64,000 nt of DNA. It comes from Aeromonas tecta (GTDB lineage: Bacteria; Pseudomonadota; Gammaproteobacteria; Enterobacterales; Aeromonadaceae). The notes under the pieces are model-generated. The model saw nothing but the letters and a program-made list of their open reading frames with translations. It was not told the DNA's origin and did not search any database. The stretch covers positions 239,528 to 303,527 of the forward strand of contig NZ_CDCA01000010.1 in assembly GCF_000820185.1 (NCBI RefSeq), read 5' to 3'. Positions 41,200-50,110 of this stretch are shown piece after piece (positions within the stretch are counted from its first letter, which is position 1; each line of letters begins with the position of its first letter). The translations under genes were made by a program, and so were the position numbers.

Positions 41200-43194
41200 T
41201 TAAGGGGTAACGATATTGAACCAGAACTCGAAGTTATCCAGATAACCGAGCACTTCCTTCAACTTGTCACTATTACCACTGATCTTGACGTCACCCGCGG
41301 TGATGGCTTTCTCCAGGGTGGTTTGTTTCAGGATCAGGTTGTTCAAGGTGTCACGGGACAGGGTGATGGTGGTATCGGCGTTGCTGGCCTCGGCATTCGC
41401 GGTGTGGTTCAGCACCCCGTTTTCCAGCTCAACCTTGTACTTGCCACCGGTGTCGCCGAAGTCGAAGTTCAGTACTGCCTTGGCCGCGCCGGACTTGGGC
41501 CCATTGAGGCGAACCGCCAGATAGTCGAAGAACATATCCAGCGACATGGCGCGTACCGTATCCGGGCTCGCGGTGTTGGGGGTCGCCATCTTGGTCACGC
41601 CGCTACGCAGCTCCTTGGCCCCGGTCAGGTAGAAGTTGCGCCACGGACCTGACTCGGCCTGATAACCCATCTGCTCGAGGGCATCGGCTTCCAGCTCGCG
41701 GGCTGCCTTGTTGCTGGGATCGGCAAACACCACGTGTTTGACCACCTGCGCAACCCAGCGGTATTCGCCCTTGTCATAAGAAGCCTTGGCTTTCTTCAGC
41801 ACCGCATCGGCGCCACCCATGAACTCCACATACTTCTTGGCAGACTCGGTCGGCGTCAGCTCGTTCAGGGTCGCCGGGTTACCATCGAACCAGCCCAGAT
41901 AGAGCACATAGGTCGCCTTGACGTTATGGCTGATGGAGCCATAGTAGCCACGGTTGGCCCAGGTGTTGGCCAGGGTGTCGGGCAGCTTGAACTGCTCGGC
42001 GATCTCGTCCCGGGTGTAGCCCATGTTGGCCAGGCGCAGCGTCTCATCGTTGATATAGCGATAGAGGTCGCGCTGGGATTTCAGCAAGGTGGTGACGTCT
42101 TTGTTGCCCCAGGTTGGCCAATGGTGCTGTGCAAACATCACCTCGGCCTTGTCTCCCCACATGGAGAGCGCCTGGTTCAGGTATTTTGACCAGGGCAGCG
42201 GCTCACGGATCTTGGCGCCACGCAGCGAGTAGGTGTTGTGCAGGGTATGGGTCGCATCTTCGGCGGCAGAAATGGCTTTCTTCTCTTCGATGTACCACAG
42301 CATCTCGGACGGAGCTTCCGAGCCCGGTGCCATCATGAACTCATAGGTCAGCCCATCGATGACTTCTTTCTGACCGGTTTTGGTGATGTAGTCCGTCGGC
42401 GCAATCAGGGTCACTGTCCCCGCCGAGGTCGTCGTGCCCAGCCCGGCACCGACCTGACCCTTCGCATCGGCCGGCAGCAGGTTGCCATACATGTAGCTGG
42501 CACGGCGGCTCATCACGTTGCCCGCCATGATGTTCTCGGCAACAGCAGCTTCCATGAAGCCTTCCGGCGCATAGACCTTGACCTTGCCAGCCTTGACGTC
42601 GGCTTCGTCGACGATCCCGCGCACACCGCCGTAGTGATCGACGTGGCTATGGGTATAGATCACCGCCTTCACCGGCTTCTGGCCGCGATTCTTGTAGTAC
42701 AGATCGATACCGATCTTGGCCGTTTCGGCCGAGACAAGCGGATCGACCACGGTAATGCCATCTTTGCCTTCGATGATGGTCATGTTGGACAGATCGAGGT
42801 TGCGGATCTGATAGATGCCATCCGTGACCTGGAACAAGCCACTGATATTGATCAGCTGAGACTGACGCCACAGGCTGGGGTTGACGGTAGCGGGGGCCTT
42901 CTCCCCTGCCTTGATGAAACCGTACTTCTGCGGATCCCAGATAAGGTTGCCCGCTACACCCTTGATGGCCGCCGACGGCAGGGCCGCGATAAAGCCCTTG
43001 TTGGCGTTCTCGAAATCGGTCTTGTCTGCGAAGGGAAGCTGCTTGAGCAGTTGGTCATTGGCGGTCTGGGTCGCGGCCGCCGCATCCTTGCGCAGATCGT
43101 CTGCGGCAAAGCTCGGAACAGACAAGCTGGTCACCAGGCCCGCCAGCATCAACTTGACGATGACGGGTTTGATTTTCCTGTGCATTGATTTCAT
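41200..43194 (-). CDS. Secreted alkyl sulfatase (SdsA/YjcS type)
   Basis: Periplasmic zinc enzyme that cleaves primary alkyl sulfates such as SDS into alcohol and sulfate. The 664-residue precursor has a signal peptide (about 1-30, VKLMLAGLVTSLSVPSFAA). The metallo-beta-lactamase domain carries the zinc motif THSHVDHYGG (near 181-189), SEAPSEMLWY, AAEDATHTLHNTYSLRG and a dimerisation region. A C-terminal SCP2-like domain (about 540-664) ends DNFEFWFNIVTP. Metal ligands match those known in Pseudomonas SdsA1. GGGAGAGA lies 2 nt before the chosen first ATG. It is a single gene with its own terminator, likely a scavenging function in the accessory block. Confidence 0.93.
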   Translation of the reverse strand: MKSMHRKIKPVIVKLMLAGLVTSLSVPSFAADDLRKDAAAATQTANDQLLKQLPFADKTDFENANKGFIAALPSAAIKGVAGNLIWDPQKYGFIKAGEKAPATVNPSLWRQSQLINISGLFQVTDGIYQIRNLDLSNMTIIEGKDGITVVDPLVSAETAKIGIDLYYKNRGQKPVKAVIYTHSHVDHYGGVRGIVDEADVKAGKVKVYAPEGFMEAAVAENIMAGNVMSRRASYMYGNLLPADAKGQVGAGLGTTTSAGTVTLIAPTDYITKTGQKEVIDGLTYEFMMAPGSEAPSEMLWYIEEKKAISAAEDATHTLHNTYSLRGAKIREPLPWSKYLNQALSMWGDKAEVMFAQHHWPTWGNKDVTTLLKSQRDLYRYINDETLRLANMGYTRDEIAEQFKLPDTLANTWANRGYYGSISHNVKATYVLYLGWFDGNPATLNELTPTESAKKYVEFMGGADAVLKKAKASYDKGEYRWVAQVVKHVVFADPSNKAARELEADALEQMGYQAESGPWRNFYLTGAKELRSGVTKMATPNTASPDTVRAMSLDMFFDYLAVRLNGPKSGAAKAVLNFDFGDTGGKYKVELENGVLNHTANAEASNADTTITLSRDTLNNLILKQTTLEKAITAGDVKISGNSDKLKEVLGYLDNFEFWFNIVTP

Positions 43195-43593
43195 GTTCTC
43201 TCCCTGTTGTAAACGGACTTTCTATTTTCATCACAAAAACATAACTCATAGAGACTCTCTTGATATCGCCTCTTAATCAAGCTTTTACACAATAAATACA
43301 ATGGGTTGCTATATGTACAGCGTAAAGGGTAGCTGACGATGCCAAGTCAGTGAGGAAATAACCGAGGTCGAGGAAATGACAGGGTCAGTGAGTCTGAGCC
43401 CAGTGCTGGCAGGGAACGAGGAGGAGGCTGTCGTCCTGGACGGTAGGAGGGAGATGACGCCATGACGATGGCGGCGCTAAGTGAACTGGCTAATCGTTAC
43501 ACAACAACGGGAGAAGGAGTGGCCTGTCTTTGCTCACCGAGCGCGACAATAAATGTCATCCATGGGCGCTTGGTAAAGGCGCGAGAGAACAAA
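43195..43593. other. Intergenic region between alkylsulfatase and rplT
   Basis: I see no supported gene here. The left part is AT-rich and probably holds the alkylsulfatase promoter on the minus strand. A 61-codon plus-strand frame from 43462 runs through the rplT terminator and has no recognisable product, so it is not called. Confidence 0.4.
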
Positions 43594-43622
43594 AACAAAA
43601 AAGGAGGCCTGAGCCTCCTTTT
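43594..43622 (-). terminator. Terminator after rplT
   Basis: AAGGAGGC (43601-43608) pairs with GCCTCCTT (43613-43620) around CTGA; on the minus strand TTTTTTGTTTTT follows. It ends the thrS-infC-rpmI-rplT transcript and shows that pheST is not read from it. Confidence 0.88.
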
Positions 43623-43643
43623 ATCTTTCATAACAGAACCGGA

Positions 43644-44000
43644 TTAAACCAGCGCTGCTTTAGCCTTTTCAACCAGGGCGGTGAAAGCCAACTTGTCGTG
43701 AACGGCGATATCGGACAGGATCTTGCGATCGATCTCGATAGAAGCCTTCTTCAGACCGTTGATCAGACGGCTGTAGGACAGACCGTTCTGACGGGCAGCA
43801 GCGTTGATACGCGCGATCCACAGTTGACGGAACTGACGTTTCTTCTGACGACGGTCACGGTAGGCATACTGACCGGCTTTAGTTACCGCTTGTACCGCTA
43901 CGCGGTAGACACGGGAACGGGCGCCGTAGTAACCCTTGGCGGCTTTCATTACTTTCTTGTGACGAGCGCGAGCGGTCACACCACGTTTAACTCTTGGCAT
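43644..44000 (-). CDS. rplT: 50S ribosomal protein L20
   Basis: Early-assembly 23S rRNA-binding protein; in E. coli it also represses the rpmI-rplT message. The 118-residue protein has the standard sequence [34 protein letters not shown] start, [24 protein letters not shown] and ends KAALV. It follows rpmI after 14 nt. A terminator follows immediately, so the cluster stops here instead of continuing into pheST. Confidence 0.98.
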   Translation of the reverse strand: MPRVKRGVTARARHKKVMKAAKGYYGARSRVYRVAVQAVTKAGQYAYRDRRQKKRQFRQLWIARINAAARQNGLSYSRLINGLKKASIEIDRKILSDIAVHDKLAFTALVEKAKAALV

Positions 44001-44014
44001 TTTTCACATCCCCC

Positions 44015-44212
44015 TTATGCGTACGGCAGACAAGCGACAACACGTTTGTGGTCGGCAGCAGAAACCATGAACTTCGGCCCCAGCTTACGCTTACGCTTAC
44101 TGCTCTTCTTGGTCAGGATGTGACGCAGGTGGTTGTGCTTGCACTTGAAGCGACCTGAGCCAGTCTTCTTGAAGCGCTTTGCGGCGCCCCGGTTGGTTTT
44201 CATCTTCGGCAT
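44015..44212 (-). CDS. rpmI: 50S ribosomal protein L35
   Basis: Small basic ribosomal protein of 65 residues: [41 protein letters not shown] and the usual C-terminus. It lies between infC and rplT. The 85-bp gap between infC and rpmI is where L20 binds to repress translation in E. coli; whether that operator is kept here cannot be told by eye. Confidence 0.98.
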   Translation of the reverse strand: MPKMKTNRGAAKRFKKTGSGRFKCKHNHLRHILTKKSSKRKRKLGPKFMVSAADHKRVVACLPYA

Positions 44213-44297
44213 TTCATACTCCGCATTGTGAGTGACAACAAAATCGCAAGGCGAACCGACTCATGGGACATGCCCATGAGTCAATTTCTTGTGGGCC

Positions 44298-44846
44298 TTA
44301 AGATTTCTTCTTAGGTGCGAGAACCATCACTGCTTGACGGCCTTCGACTTTCGGGAACGATTCTACTACGGCCAACTCTTCCAGATCGTTTTTGACTCGC
44401 TCCAGAACCTTGATACCAAGATCCTGGTGGGCCATTTCACGACCACGGAAGCGCAGGGTGACCTTAGCCTTGTCCCCGTCTTCCAGAAAGCGAACCAGGT
44501 TGCGTAGTTTTACCTGATAGTCGCCTTCGTCAGTGCCAGGACGGAATTTGATTTCCTTGACCTGGACGACTTTCTGCTTTTTCTTCTGTTCTTTGGTGGT
44601 CTTGCTCTTTTCGTAGAGGAATTTGCCGTAATCCATGATCCGGCAAACGGGCGGCTCAGCGTTAGGACTGATCTCGACCAGATCCACTCCAGCCTCAAGG
44701 GCCAAGTTCAGAGCATCTTGGATGGAGACGATGCCAATGGCTTCACCATCCAAACCGGTCAGACGAACTTCTTTCAGACGGATCTCTTCATTGATCCGGT
44801 GAGCGCGGGCTTGCGGTTGCTTGCCCAGTTTTTTTCCGCCTTTTAT
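44298..44846 (-). CDS. infC: Translation initiation factor IF-3, AUA start
   Basis: Factor that checks start-codon pairing and keeps the 30S subunit free. Read from ATA at 44846 the protein is 182 residues, [24 protein letters not shown]..., matching the E. coli N-terminus (MKGGKRVQ...). The rest contains [29 protein letters not shown] and [18 protein letters not shown] and ends VLAPKKKS. The first ATG in frame (44753) would cut off 31 conserved residues. GGAGG lies 8 nt before the ATA, inside the thrS end. E. coli uses AUU here so IF-3 can repress itself; AUA would serve the same purpose. Confidence 0.93.
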   Translation of the reverse strand: MKGGKKLGKQPQARAHRINEEIRLKEVRLTGLDGEAIGIVSIQDALNLALEAGVDLVEISPNAEPPVCRIMDYGKFLYEKSKTTKEQKKKQKVVQVKEIKFRPGTDEGDYQVKLRNLVRFLEDGDKAKVTLRFRGREMAHQDLGIKVLERVKNDLEELAVVESFPKVEGRQAVMVLAPKKKS

Positions 44847-44849
44847 AGC

Positions 44850-46778
44850 TTATTCCTCCACTTTCTTTTGTCCGCGGGTCTGAACTTCCTGGGTCAACAG
44901 AGCGATTAACTCTTCAACAGGATAAGTGCCCAGGTCAGCCCCTTTACGAGTCCGTACTGCAATCTTGCCGGCTTCAACTTCTTTATCGCCGCAGACCAAC
45001 ATGAAAGGAACTCGTTTCAAAGTATGCTCGCGGATTTTAAAGCCAATCTTCTCATTTCTCAAGTCCGCTTTTGCGCGAAGGCCCGCATCATTCAATGCTT
45101 TGGCAACTTTCACCGCATATTCGGCCTGATTGTCCGTGATATTCATGACCACGGCCTGAGTCGGTGCCAACCAGGTCGGGAACAGTCCCGCGTACTCCTC
45201 GGTCAGAATACCGATGAAGCGTTCGAGAGAGCCCAGGATGGCGCGGTGGATCATAACGGGTACATGACGCTCGTTATCTTCCCCGACATAGGTGGCACCC
45301 AAACGACCCGGCAAGGCAAAATCGAGCTGCACGGTACCACACTGCCACGCACGATCAAGACAATCGTGCAGGGTGAATTCTATTTTGGGTCCGTAGAAGG
45401 CGCCCTCACCCGGCTGCAGATCGTACTTCAGACCGTTCAACACCAGGGCTTCGGCCAGAGCGGCCTCGGCGCGATCCCAGGCTTCATCGGAACCGATACG
45501 CTGCTCGGGACGAGTGGACAGCTTGACCACGATGTTCTCGAAACCAAAGGTGCCATAGACGTCATAGACCATACGGATACAGGCCGAGACCTCTTCCATG
45601 ATCTGCGCTTCGGTACAGAAGATGTGCGCATCATCCTGGGTGAAGCCGCGCACCCGCATCAGGCCGTGCAGGGAGCCTGACGGCTCGTTGCGGTGGCAAG
45701 AGCCGAATTCGGCCATGCGCAGCGGCAGATCGCGATAGGACTTCAAACCCTGGTTGAAGATCTGTACGTGACCCGGACAGTTCATCGGCTTGATGGCGTA
45801 CTCGCGGTTCTCGGACTGGGTGGTGAACATGGCCTGGGCGTATTTCTCCCAGTGGCCTGAACGCTCCCACAGCACGCGATCCATCATGAAGGGACCCTTC
45901 ACTTCCTGATAGTCGTACTCTTTGAGCTTGCCGCGGATGAAGGTTTCCAGCTCACGGAAGATGGTCCAGCCATCGTTGTGCCAGAACACCATGCCGGGCG
46001 CTTCTTCCTGCATGTGGTACAGGTCGAGTTGCTTGCCAATCTTGCGGTGATCGCGCTTGGCGGCTTCTTCCAGACGCTGCAGGTACGCCTTGAGCTGTTT
46101 CTTGTCGGCCCAGGCGGTACCGTAGATGCGCTGCAGCATCTTGTTGTTGGAGTCGCCACGCCAGTAGGCGCCGGACATCTTCTGCAACTTGAAGTGGTGG
46201 CAGTGACGCATGTTGGGCACGTGCGGGCCACGACACATGTCGACGTACTCTTCGTGATGGTACAGACCAGGCTGGTCATCACGGGCAATGTTCTGATCCA
46301 GGATCTCGACCTTGTAAGTCTCGCCACGGGCTTCGAACACGTCGCGTGCTTCCTGCCAGGAGACCTTCTTCTTGACGACGTCGTAATCCTTGGCGGCCAG
46401 CGCCAGCATGCGCTCTTCCAGGGCAGCCAGATCCTCGTCGGTCAGGGTGCGATCGAGATCGATGTCGTAATAGAAACCGTTGTCGATGACCGGACCTATG
46501 GCCATCTTGGTCTGCGGCCAGAGCTGCTTGATGGCATGACCCAGCAGGTGAGCACAGGAGTGGCGCAGGATGTCCAGACCTTCTTCGTCTTTGGCGGTGA
46601 TGATGGCCAGCGAAGCGTCGGCTTCGATCAGCTCGCAGGCATCCACCAGTTCACCGTTTACCCGACCGGCAATGCACGCCTTGGCGAGACCGGGACCGAT
46701 GTCCGCGGCCACGTCCATGACGGAAACGGCGTGGGCAAATTGACGTTGGCTGCCGTCAGGCAGAGTAATGATTGGCAT
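44850..46778 (-). CDS. thrS: Threonine-tRNA ligase
   Basis: Charges tRNA-Thr and represses its own mRNA in E. coli. From ATG 46778 it has 642 residues, equal to E. coli ThrS. Domains: TGS ([14 protein letters not shown]), editing domain with [16 protein letters not shown], and the class II core ([45 protein letters not shown], zinc site residues). The anticodon domain ([35 protein letters not shown]) follows. AAGGAAG upstream supports the start. The long 5' leader also agrees with translational autoregulation. Confidence 0.98.
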   Translation of the reverse strand: MPIITLPDGSQRQFAHAVSVMDVAADIGPGLAKACIAGRVNGELVDACELIEADASLAIITAKDEEGLDILRHSCAHLLGHAIKQLWPQTKMAIGPVIDNGFYYDIDLDRTLTDEDLAALEERMLALAAKDYDVVKKKVSWQEARDVFEARGETYKVEILDQNIARDDQPGLYHHEEYVDMCRGPHVPNMRHCHHFKLQKMSGAYWRGDSNNKMLQRIYGTAWADKKQLKAYLQRLEEAAKRDHRKIGKQLDLYHMQEEAPGMVFWHNDGWTIFRELETFIRGKLKEYDYQEVKGPFMMDRVLWERSGHWEKYAQAMFTTQSENREYAIKPMNCPGHVQIFNQGLKSYRDLPLRMAEFGSCHRNEPSGSLHGLMRVRGFTQDDAHIFCTEAQIMEEVSACIRMVYDVYGTFGFENIVVKLSTRPEQRIGSDEAWDRAEAALAEALVLNGLKYDLQPGEGAFYGPKIEFTLHDCLDRAWQCGTVQLDFALPGRLGATYVGEDNERHVPVMIHRAILGSLERFIGILTEEYAGLFPTWLAPTQAVVMNITDNQAEYAVKVAKALNDAGLRAKADLRNEKIGFKIREHTLKRVPFMLVCGDKEVEAGKIAVRTRKGADLGTYPVEELIALLTQEVQTRGQKKVEE

Positions 46779-46945
46779 AATTGCTTCCTTAACAGTGGTG
46801 ACCCCTACCAAAGGCCACGTGTGAAATGAAAATGTCCTTTAACGTCAAGCCACTCACTTTGATGTTTCACCGTTCACAATACGGTTGGTACACGCCGTGG
46901 TACACACTCTGTGCCGTGTGTTTTGCTATCAATTATCCGGAACCG
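46779..46945 (-). promoter_or_regulatory. Long thrS mRNA leader, possible ThrRS operator
   Basis: From the predicted promoter, transcription would start near 46945 and leave a leader of about 167 nt, close to the E. coli thrS leader that folds into tRNA-like stems bound by ThrRS. It contains two GTGTACCA direct repeats (46907-46885 region on minus) and several short self-complementary stretches. Fold and binding are not shown by the sequence alone. Confidence 0.4.
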
Positions 46946-46951
46946 TTGCGG

Positions 46952-46979
46952 ATTGTATCAGACGTGACCAGCGAGACAA
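46952..46979 (-). promoter_or_regulatory. Predicted thrS promoter with extended -10
   Basis: On the minus strand TTGTCT (46979-46974) is followed after 16 bp by TACAAT (46957-46952), with TG one base upstream of the -10. Good sigma-70 match. Confidence 0.6.
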
Positions 46980-47188
46980 GTTACCGTGCAGGATCCGCAA
47001 GTCATAACGGGTGAGCAAGGGGCATCACCCCAGTGCTGGCGCCTCGTCATTCAGGAGGTCCGCCTTTCATATCAAGCTGGTGATAGTGAACGAGGGCAGT
47101 CAACATTAGACATGCCGCAGCAATAGCTTTATCAAGTTCGGTCAGTGGGCACCGTAACAGGCAGCGCCAACACAGAAAGGAGGAATAG

Positions 47189-47914
47189 ATGAACCCGTCG
47201 CCACTCGCCCAACACTTTCCCCTTAACACTCGGGGACGCGATCTGGCCGTCGGAGATATCCACGGCTACTTCTCGCTGTTGCAGCAGGCGCTGCGGCAGG
47301 TGGAGTTTGATCCCCAGTGCGATCGCCTGTTCTCCGTCGGCGATCTGACCGATCGTGGGCCCGAATGCCGGCAGGCGCTCGCGTGGCTGAGCCAACCCTG
47401 GTTCCACCCGGTCTGCGGCAACCATGACGATTACGTCTGCCGCTTTGAAAGCTGCGACACTCACAACTGGATACAAAATGGCGGAAGCTGGTTCCAATCC
47501 CTGAGCCTGAGCGAACGAGCCGAGTTTGCGGCCCGCTACCGGGCACTGCCCATCGCTATCGAGGTAGAGACCCCAACCGGCCCCGTCGGGCTGCTGCATG
47601 CCGATTGTCCCTTCCCCTCCTGGCTGACCCTGATGGATAAGCTCGGTGCCGGGGTGGCAGGCGGCCAGCTGCGGGCCATCAAGAACGTCTGCCTGTGGTC
47701 ACGCCGGCGCATCGACAGCCTGGATGAGAGCGGGGTGGAAGACCTGGTCGCCATGGTGGTGGGTCACACCCCGCTGAGTGCGCCTGCCCGCCTTGGTAAC
47801 GTGTTCTACATCGATACCGGCGGTTGGTATCCGCAGGAGGGCGGCTTCTTTACCCTGCTGGATCTGCACAGCCTAGCTCCGCTGACCCGCACCATGACAG
47901 GGGATCTCGCCTAG
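47189..47914 (+). CDS. Serine/threonine protein phosphatase, PphA/PrpA-type
   Basis: Metal-dependent phosphoesterase of 241 residues with the full PPP-family signature: GDIHGYF near 24, GDLTDRGPE near 51, GNHDDYV near 77, then HADCPFPSW and GHTPLSAPAR. In E. coli the related PphA/PphB signal protein misfolding; here the role is unknown. AAGGAGGA 8 nt before ATG 47189 is a strong ribosome binding site. Convergent with the Sel1-repeat gene, whose stop is 4 bp away. Confidence 0.9.
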   Translation: MNPSPLAQHFPLNTRGRDLAVGDIHGYFSLLQQALRQVEFDPQCDRLFSVGDLTDRGPECRQALAWLSQPWFHPVCGNHDDYVCRFESCDTHNWIQNGGSWFQSLSLSERAEFAARYRALPIAIEVETPTGPVGLLHADCPFPSWLTLMDKLGAGVAGGQLRAIKNVCLWSRRRIDSLDESGVEDLVAMVVGHTPLSAPARLGNVFYIDTGGWYPQEGGFFTLLDLHSLAPLTRTMTGDLA

Positions 47915-47917
47915 GCG

Positions 47918-48505
47918 TCAGCCGGCCAGCAAAGGTTGCCAGTTGAAATCGAACTGGCTCTTGCCCTCCTCCGCCAGCGCGAGCTCTTCCAACACCCTCA
48001 ATGCCAGCTTGTTGCCCTGCTGCGACGCCTGATAGAGCCACTGCTTGGCAGCGGCCATGTCCACCCGGCCATTGACCCCCATCAGGTGCAAAATGCCCAG
48101 CTTGAGCATGGCGGGCACATCGCCGTTGTGAGCGGCCAGATCCATCCAGTGAAATGCGACGCGCAGATCCCGCGGCACCCCGACGCCACGCAAGTAGAGC
48201 TCCCCGAGCCGATATTGACCAAAGGCATCCCCCGCCTCGGCGGACTGGCGATATAAAGCGATGGCGCGGGCCAGATCCTGCTCGCTCCCCTGCCCCACCT
48301 CATGACTCCAGCCCATCAGCGCCTGCGCCCTGGGCTGGCCCTGCTCTGCCAGCGGCTGCCAGATGTGAGTCGCGTCATCGAACTGACCCACGCGCCAGGC
48401 CCGGTTGGCCGCCGCCAGATCCTGCTCGGTGGAGAGCGGGATCAGACGCCAGATGACCAGACCAATGACACCGATAAAGAGCCAACGAGCGGTAGTGGGT
48501 TGCAT
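47918..48505 (-). CDS. Sel1-repeat (TPR-like) protein
   Basis: The 195-residue protein has an N-terminal membrane anchor (about 8-22, WLFIGVIGLVIWRLIPL) and then about four Sel1-like repeats: ATHIWQPLAEQGQPRAQALMG, AIALYRQSAEAGDAFGQYRLGELY, HWMDLAAHNGDVPAMLKLGILH and QWLYQASQQGNKLALRVLEEL. Such proteins act as scaffolds for protein contacts, often at the envelope. Partner unknown. Reads divergently from the SOS-controlled radical SAM gene. Confidence 0.88.
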   Translation of the reverse strand: MQPTTARWLFIGVIGLVIWRLIPLSTEQDLAAANRAWRVGQFDDATHIWQPLAEQGQPRAQALMGWSHEVGQGSEQDLARAIALYRQSAEAGDAFGQYRLGELYLRGVGVPRDLRVAFHWMDLAAHNGDVPAMLKLGILHLMGVNGRVDMAAAKQWLYQASQQGNKLALRVLEELALAEEGKSQFDFNWQPLLAG

Positions 48506-48646
48506 GATGATTTCCGTGATCCAGTTCTCATTTCGTCTATGTAAACGAAATGTAGCAACAGATCAAGCAGGAGATTCATTTGCGATGCAGTTTTATCCAA
48601 GGCGGACGACCGGACTTGCAGTTTGTCGCCACCCTCGCCACAATAA

Positions 48647-48662
48647 CTGTATATATAAACAG
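48647..48662 (+). promoter_or_regulatory. LexA (SOS) box upstream of the radical SAM gene
   Basis: CTGTATATATAAACAG has the invariant CTGT-N8-ACAG with an AT-rich core and flanking A/T matching the longer consensus. It ends 15 bp before the ATG at 48678, a position where LexA would block transcription. Confidence 0.85.
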
Positions 48663-48677
48663 TATTGGTGTGATGGT

Positions 48678-49733
48678 ATGGCAGGACGAGGCAGCAGTCA
48701 CAATGTCGAGCACCGATTCAGCGGCCCGCAGATAGAGGCCGTCGACGATGGCTGGCAAGCACAGGAGTGGGAAGCCGCGTTTCAACATCAGGCGCCCCAG
48801 ACCGAGGTACGCGAGATAGCAGCCAAGATCATCATCAGCCACAATCTGTCGCCGGATGTGCCCTTTGGCCTCTCCATCAACCCCTATCAGGGCTGCGAGC
48901 ACGGCTGCATCTATTGCTACGCCAGGCCCAGTCACGCCTACCTTGAGCTCTCGCCGGGCCTGGATTTCGAGACCAAGTTGTTTGCCAAGCTCAATGCCGC
49001 CGAGTTGCTGCGCCGGGAATTTGCCAAGCCGAGCTACCAGCCCCAGACCATAGTGCTCGGCGCCAACACCGATCCCTACCAACCCATCGAGCATCACTAC
49101 CGGCTCACCCGCGCGTTGCTGGAGGTGATGCTGGCGCACCGCCACCCGGTGGGGATCATCACCAAGAGCGCCATGATATTGCGCGATCTCGACTTGTTGG
49201 GGGAGCTCGCCAATGAGGGACTCTGTCAGGTGATGATATCGGTCACCACCCTCAACGAAACCCTGAGGCGGCAGCTGGAGCCCAGGGCCAGCACCGGGGC
49301 CGGGCGCTTGAAGGTGATCGAGAAGCTGGCCGGGGCCGGGGTGCCGGTCGGGGTGCTGGCCGCCCCCATGATCCCGCGCCTGAACGAGCCTGAGCTCGAG
49401 CAGATCATCAAGTCGGCGGCCGCGGCGGGCGCCGGCTACGCCGACTACATACTGCTGCGCCTGCCCCATGAGCTGACGACTGTCTTCAGCGACTGGCTGG
49501 ACGAGCATTATCCGGGCCAGAAGGAGGCTGTCCTGAACCAGCTGCGGGCCAGCCGTGCCGGCAACCTCAACAGTCCCGCCTTCGGTACCCGCATGCGGGG
49601 AGAAGGCCAGTTTGCAGACTTGCTCGCCCAGCGCTTTCGGTTGATCAGCAAACGTCTCGCCCTCGGCAAGCGCCACGTTCAACTCAACCAGACCCGCTTT
49701 ATTCGCCCAAACGAGCAGCTACGGTTGTTCTAG
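48678..49733 (+). CDS. PA0069-family radical SAM protein (spore-photoproduct-lyase-related)
   Basis: Radical SAM protein of 351 residues with the cluster motif C-x3-C-x2-C at Cys73, Cys77 and Cys80 in YQGCEHGCIYCYARPSHAY. GANTDPYQPIEH, MLAHRHPVGIITKSAMILRD and AAPMIPRLNE are also typical. The family is related to spore photoproduct lyase, which repairs UV damage. Function of this branch is unproven. A LexA box directly upstream links it to DNA damage. ATG 48678 (MAGRGSSHNVEHRF) is chosen because the frame further upstream crosses the promoter and the divergent gene. The last 60 bases of the gene are echoed in a tandem array downstream. Confidence 0.92.
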   Translation: MAGRGSSHNVEHRFSGPQIEAVDDGWQAQEWEAAFQHQAPQTEVREIAAKIIISHNLSPDVPFGLSINPYQGCEHGCIYCYARPSHAYLELSPGLDFETKLFAKLNAAELLRREFAKPSYQPQTIVLGANTDPYQPIEHHYRLTRALLEVMLAHRHPVGIITKSAMILRDLDLLGELANEGLCQVMISVTTLNETLRRQLEPRASTGAGRLKVIEKLAGAGVPVGVLAAPMIPRLNEPELEQIIKSAAAAGAGYADYILLRLPHELTTVFSDWLDEHYPGQKEAVLNQLRASRAGNLNSPAFGTRMRGEGQFADLLAQRFRLISKRLALGKRHVQLNQTRFIRPNEQLRLF

Positions 49734-50110
49734 AACTACGCCAGAAGGGCGTGATGGATGCGTGGCAGGCGCGGTGTTCAACTGAGCCAGACTAGTTTCA
49801 ATTCGCCCTAACGAATAGCTACGTCTGTTCTAGAACGGAGCCAGAGAGGTGTGACGGATGCGCGTCAGGCGCCATATTCAACTGAACCAGACTCGCTTTA
49901 TTCGCCCCAACGAGCAGTTACGGCTGTTCCTGGGTTGCACAGGACTGCGTCAGGAATGAGCGATAAATGTGTAGCAGACGTGGTGATCAACGGAGCCTGC
50001 TCCACTCCAACCGTGCTTGCCGGTAGTTGCGACTGTTCCAGGAATGTGCAGGAATGTGCGATGAAAATGCGTAACAGGCCCCGTGTTCAACGGAGCCTGG
50101 ATCCGCATTA
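49665..50110 (+). repeat. Degenerate tandem array of radical SAM gene 3' ends, period about 100 bp
   Basis: Units begin near 49665 (the functional gene end), 49764, 49864, 49974 and 50074 (partial). Each full unit holds about 68 bp like the gene's end plus about 30 bp of downstream sequence. Unit 3 (49870-49929) matches the last 20 sense codons at 53 of 60 bases; six of the seven changes are synonymous and the other is Val to Ile, but the stop is lost. Unit 2 has one inserted base and an in-frame stop, again with mostly third-position changes. Units 4 and 5 are more decayed. No integrase or cassette gene lies nearby. Confidence 0.85.

Noticed and set aside
43462..43647. A 61-codon plus-strand ORF before rplT
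   Set aside because: It runs through the rplT terminator into the rplT end and has no recognisable protein pattern.
49665..50110. The repeat array as a diversity-generating retroelement, CRISPR array or integron cassette array
   Set aside because: Changes are not limited to adenines and no reverse transcriptase is present; units are imperfect, contiguous and lack equal spacers; no integrase or attC-like palindromes are visible.
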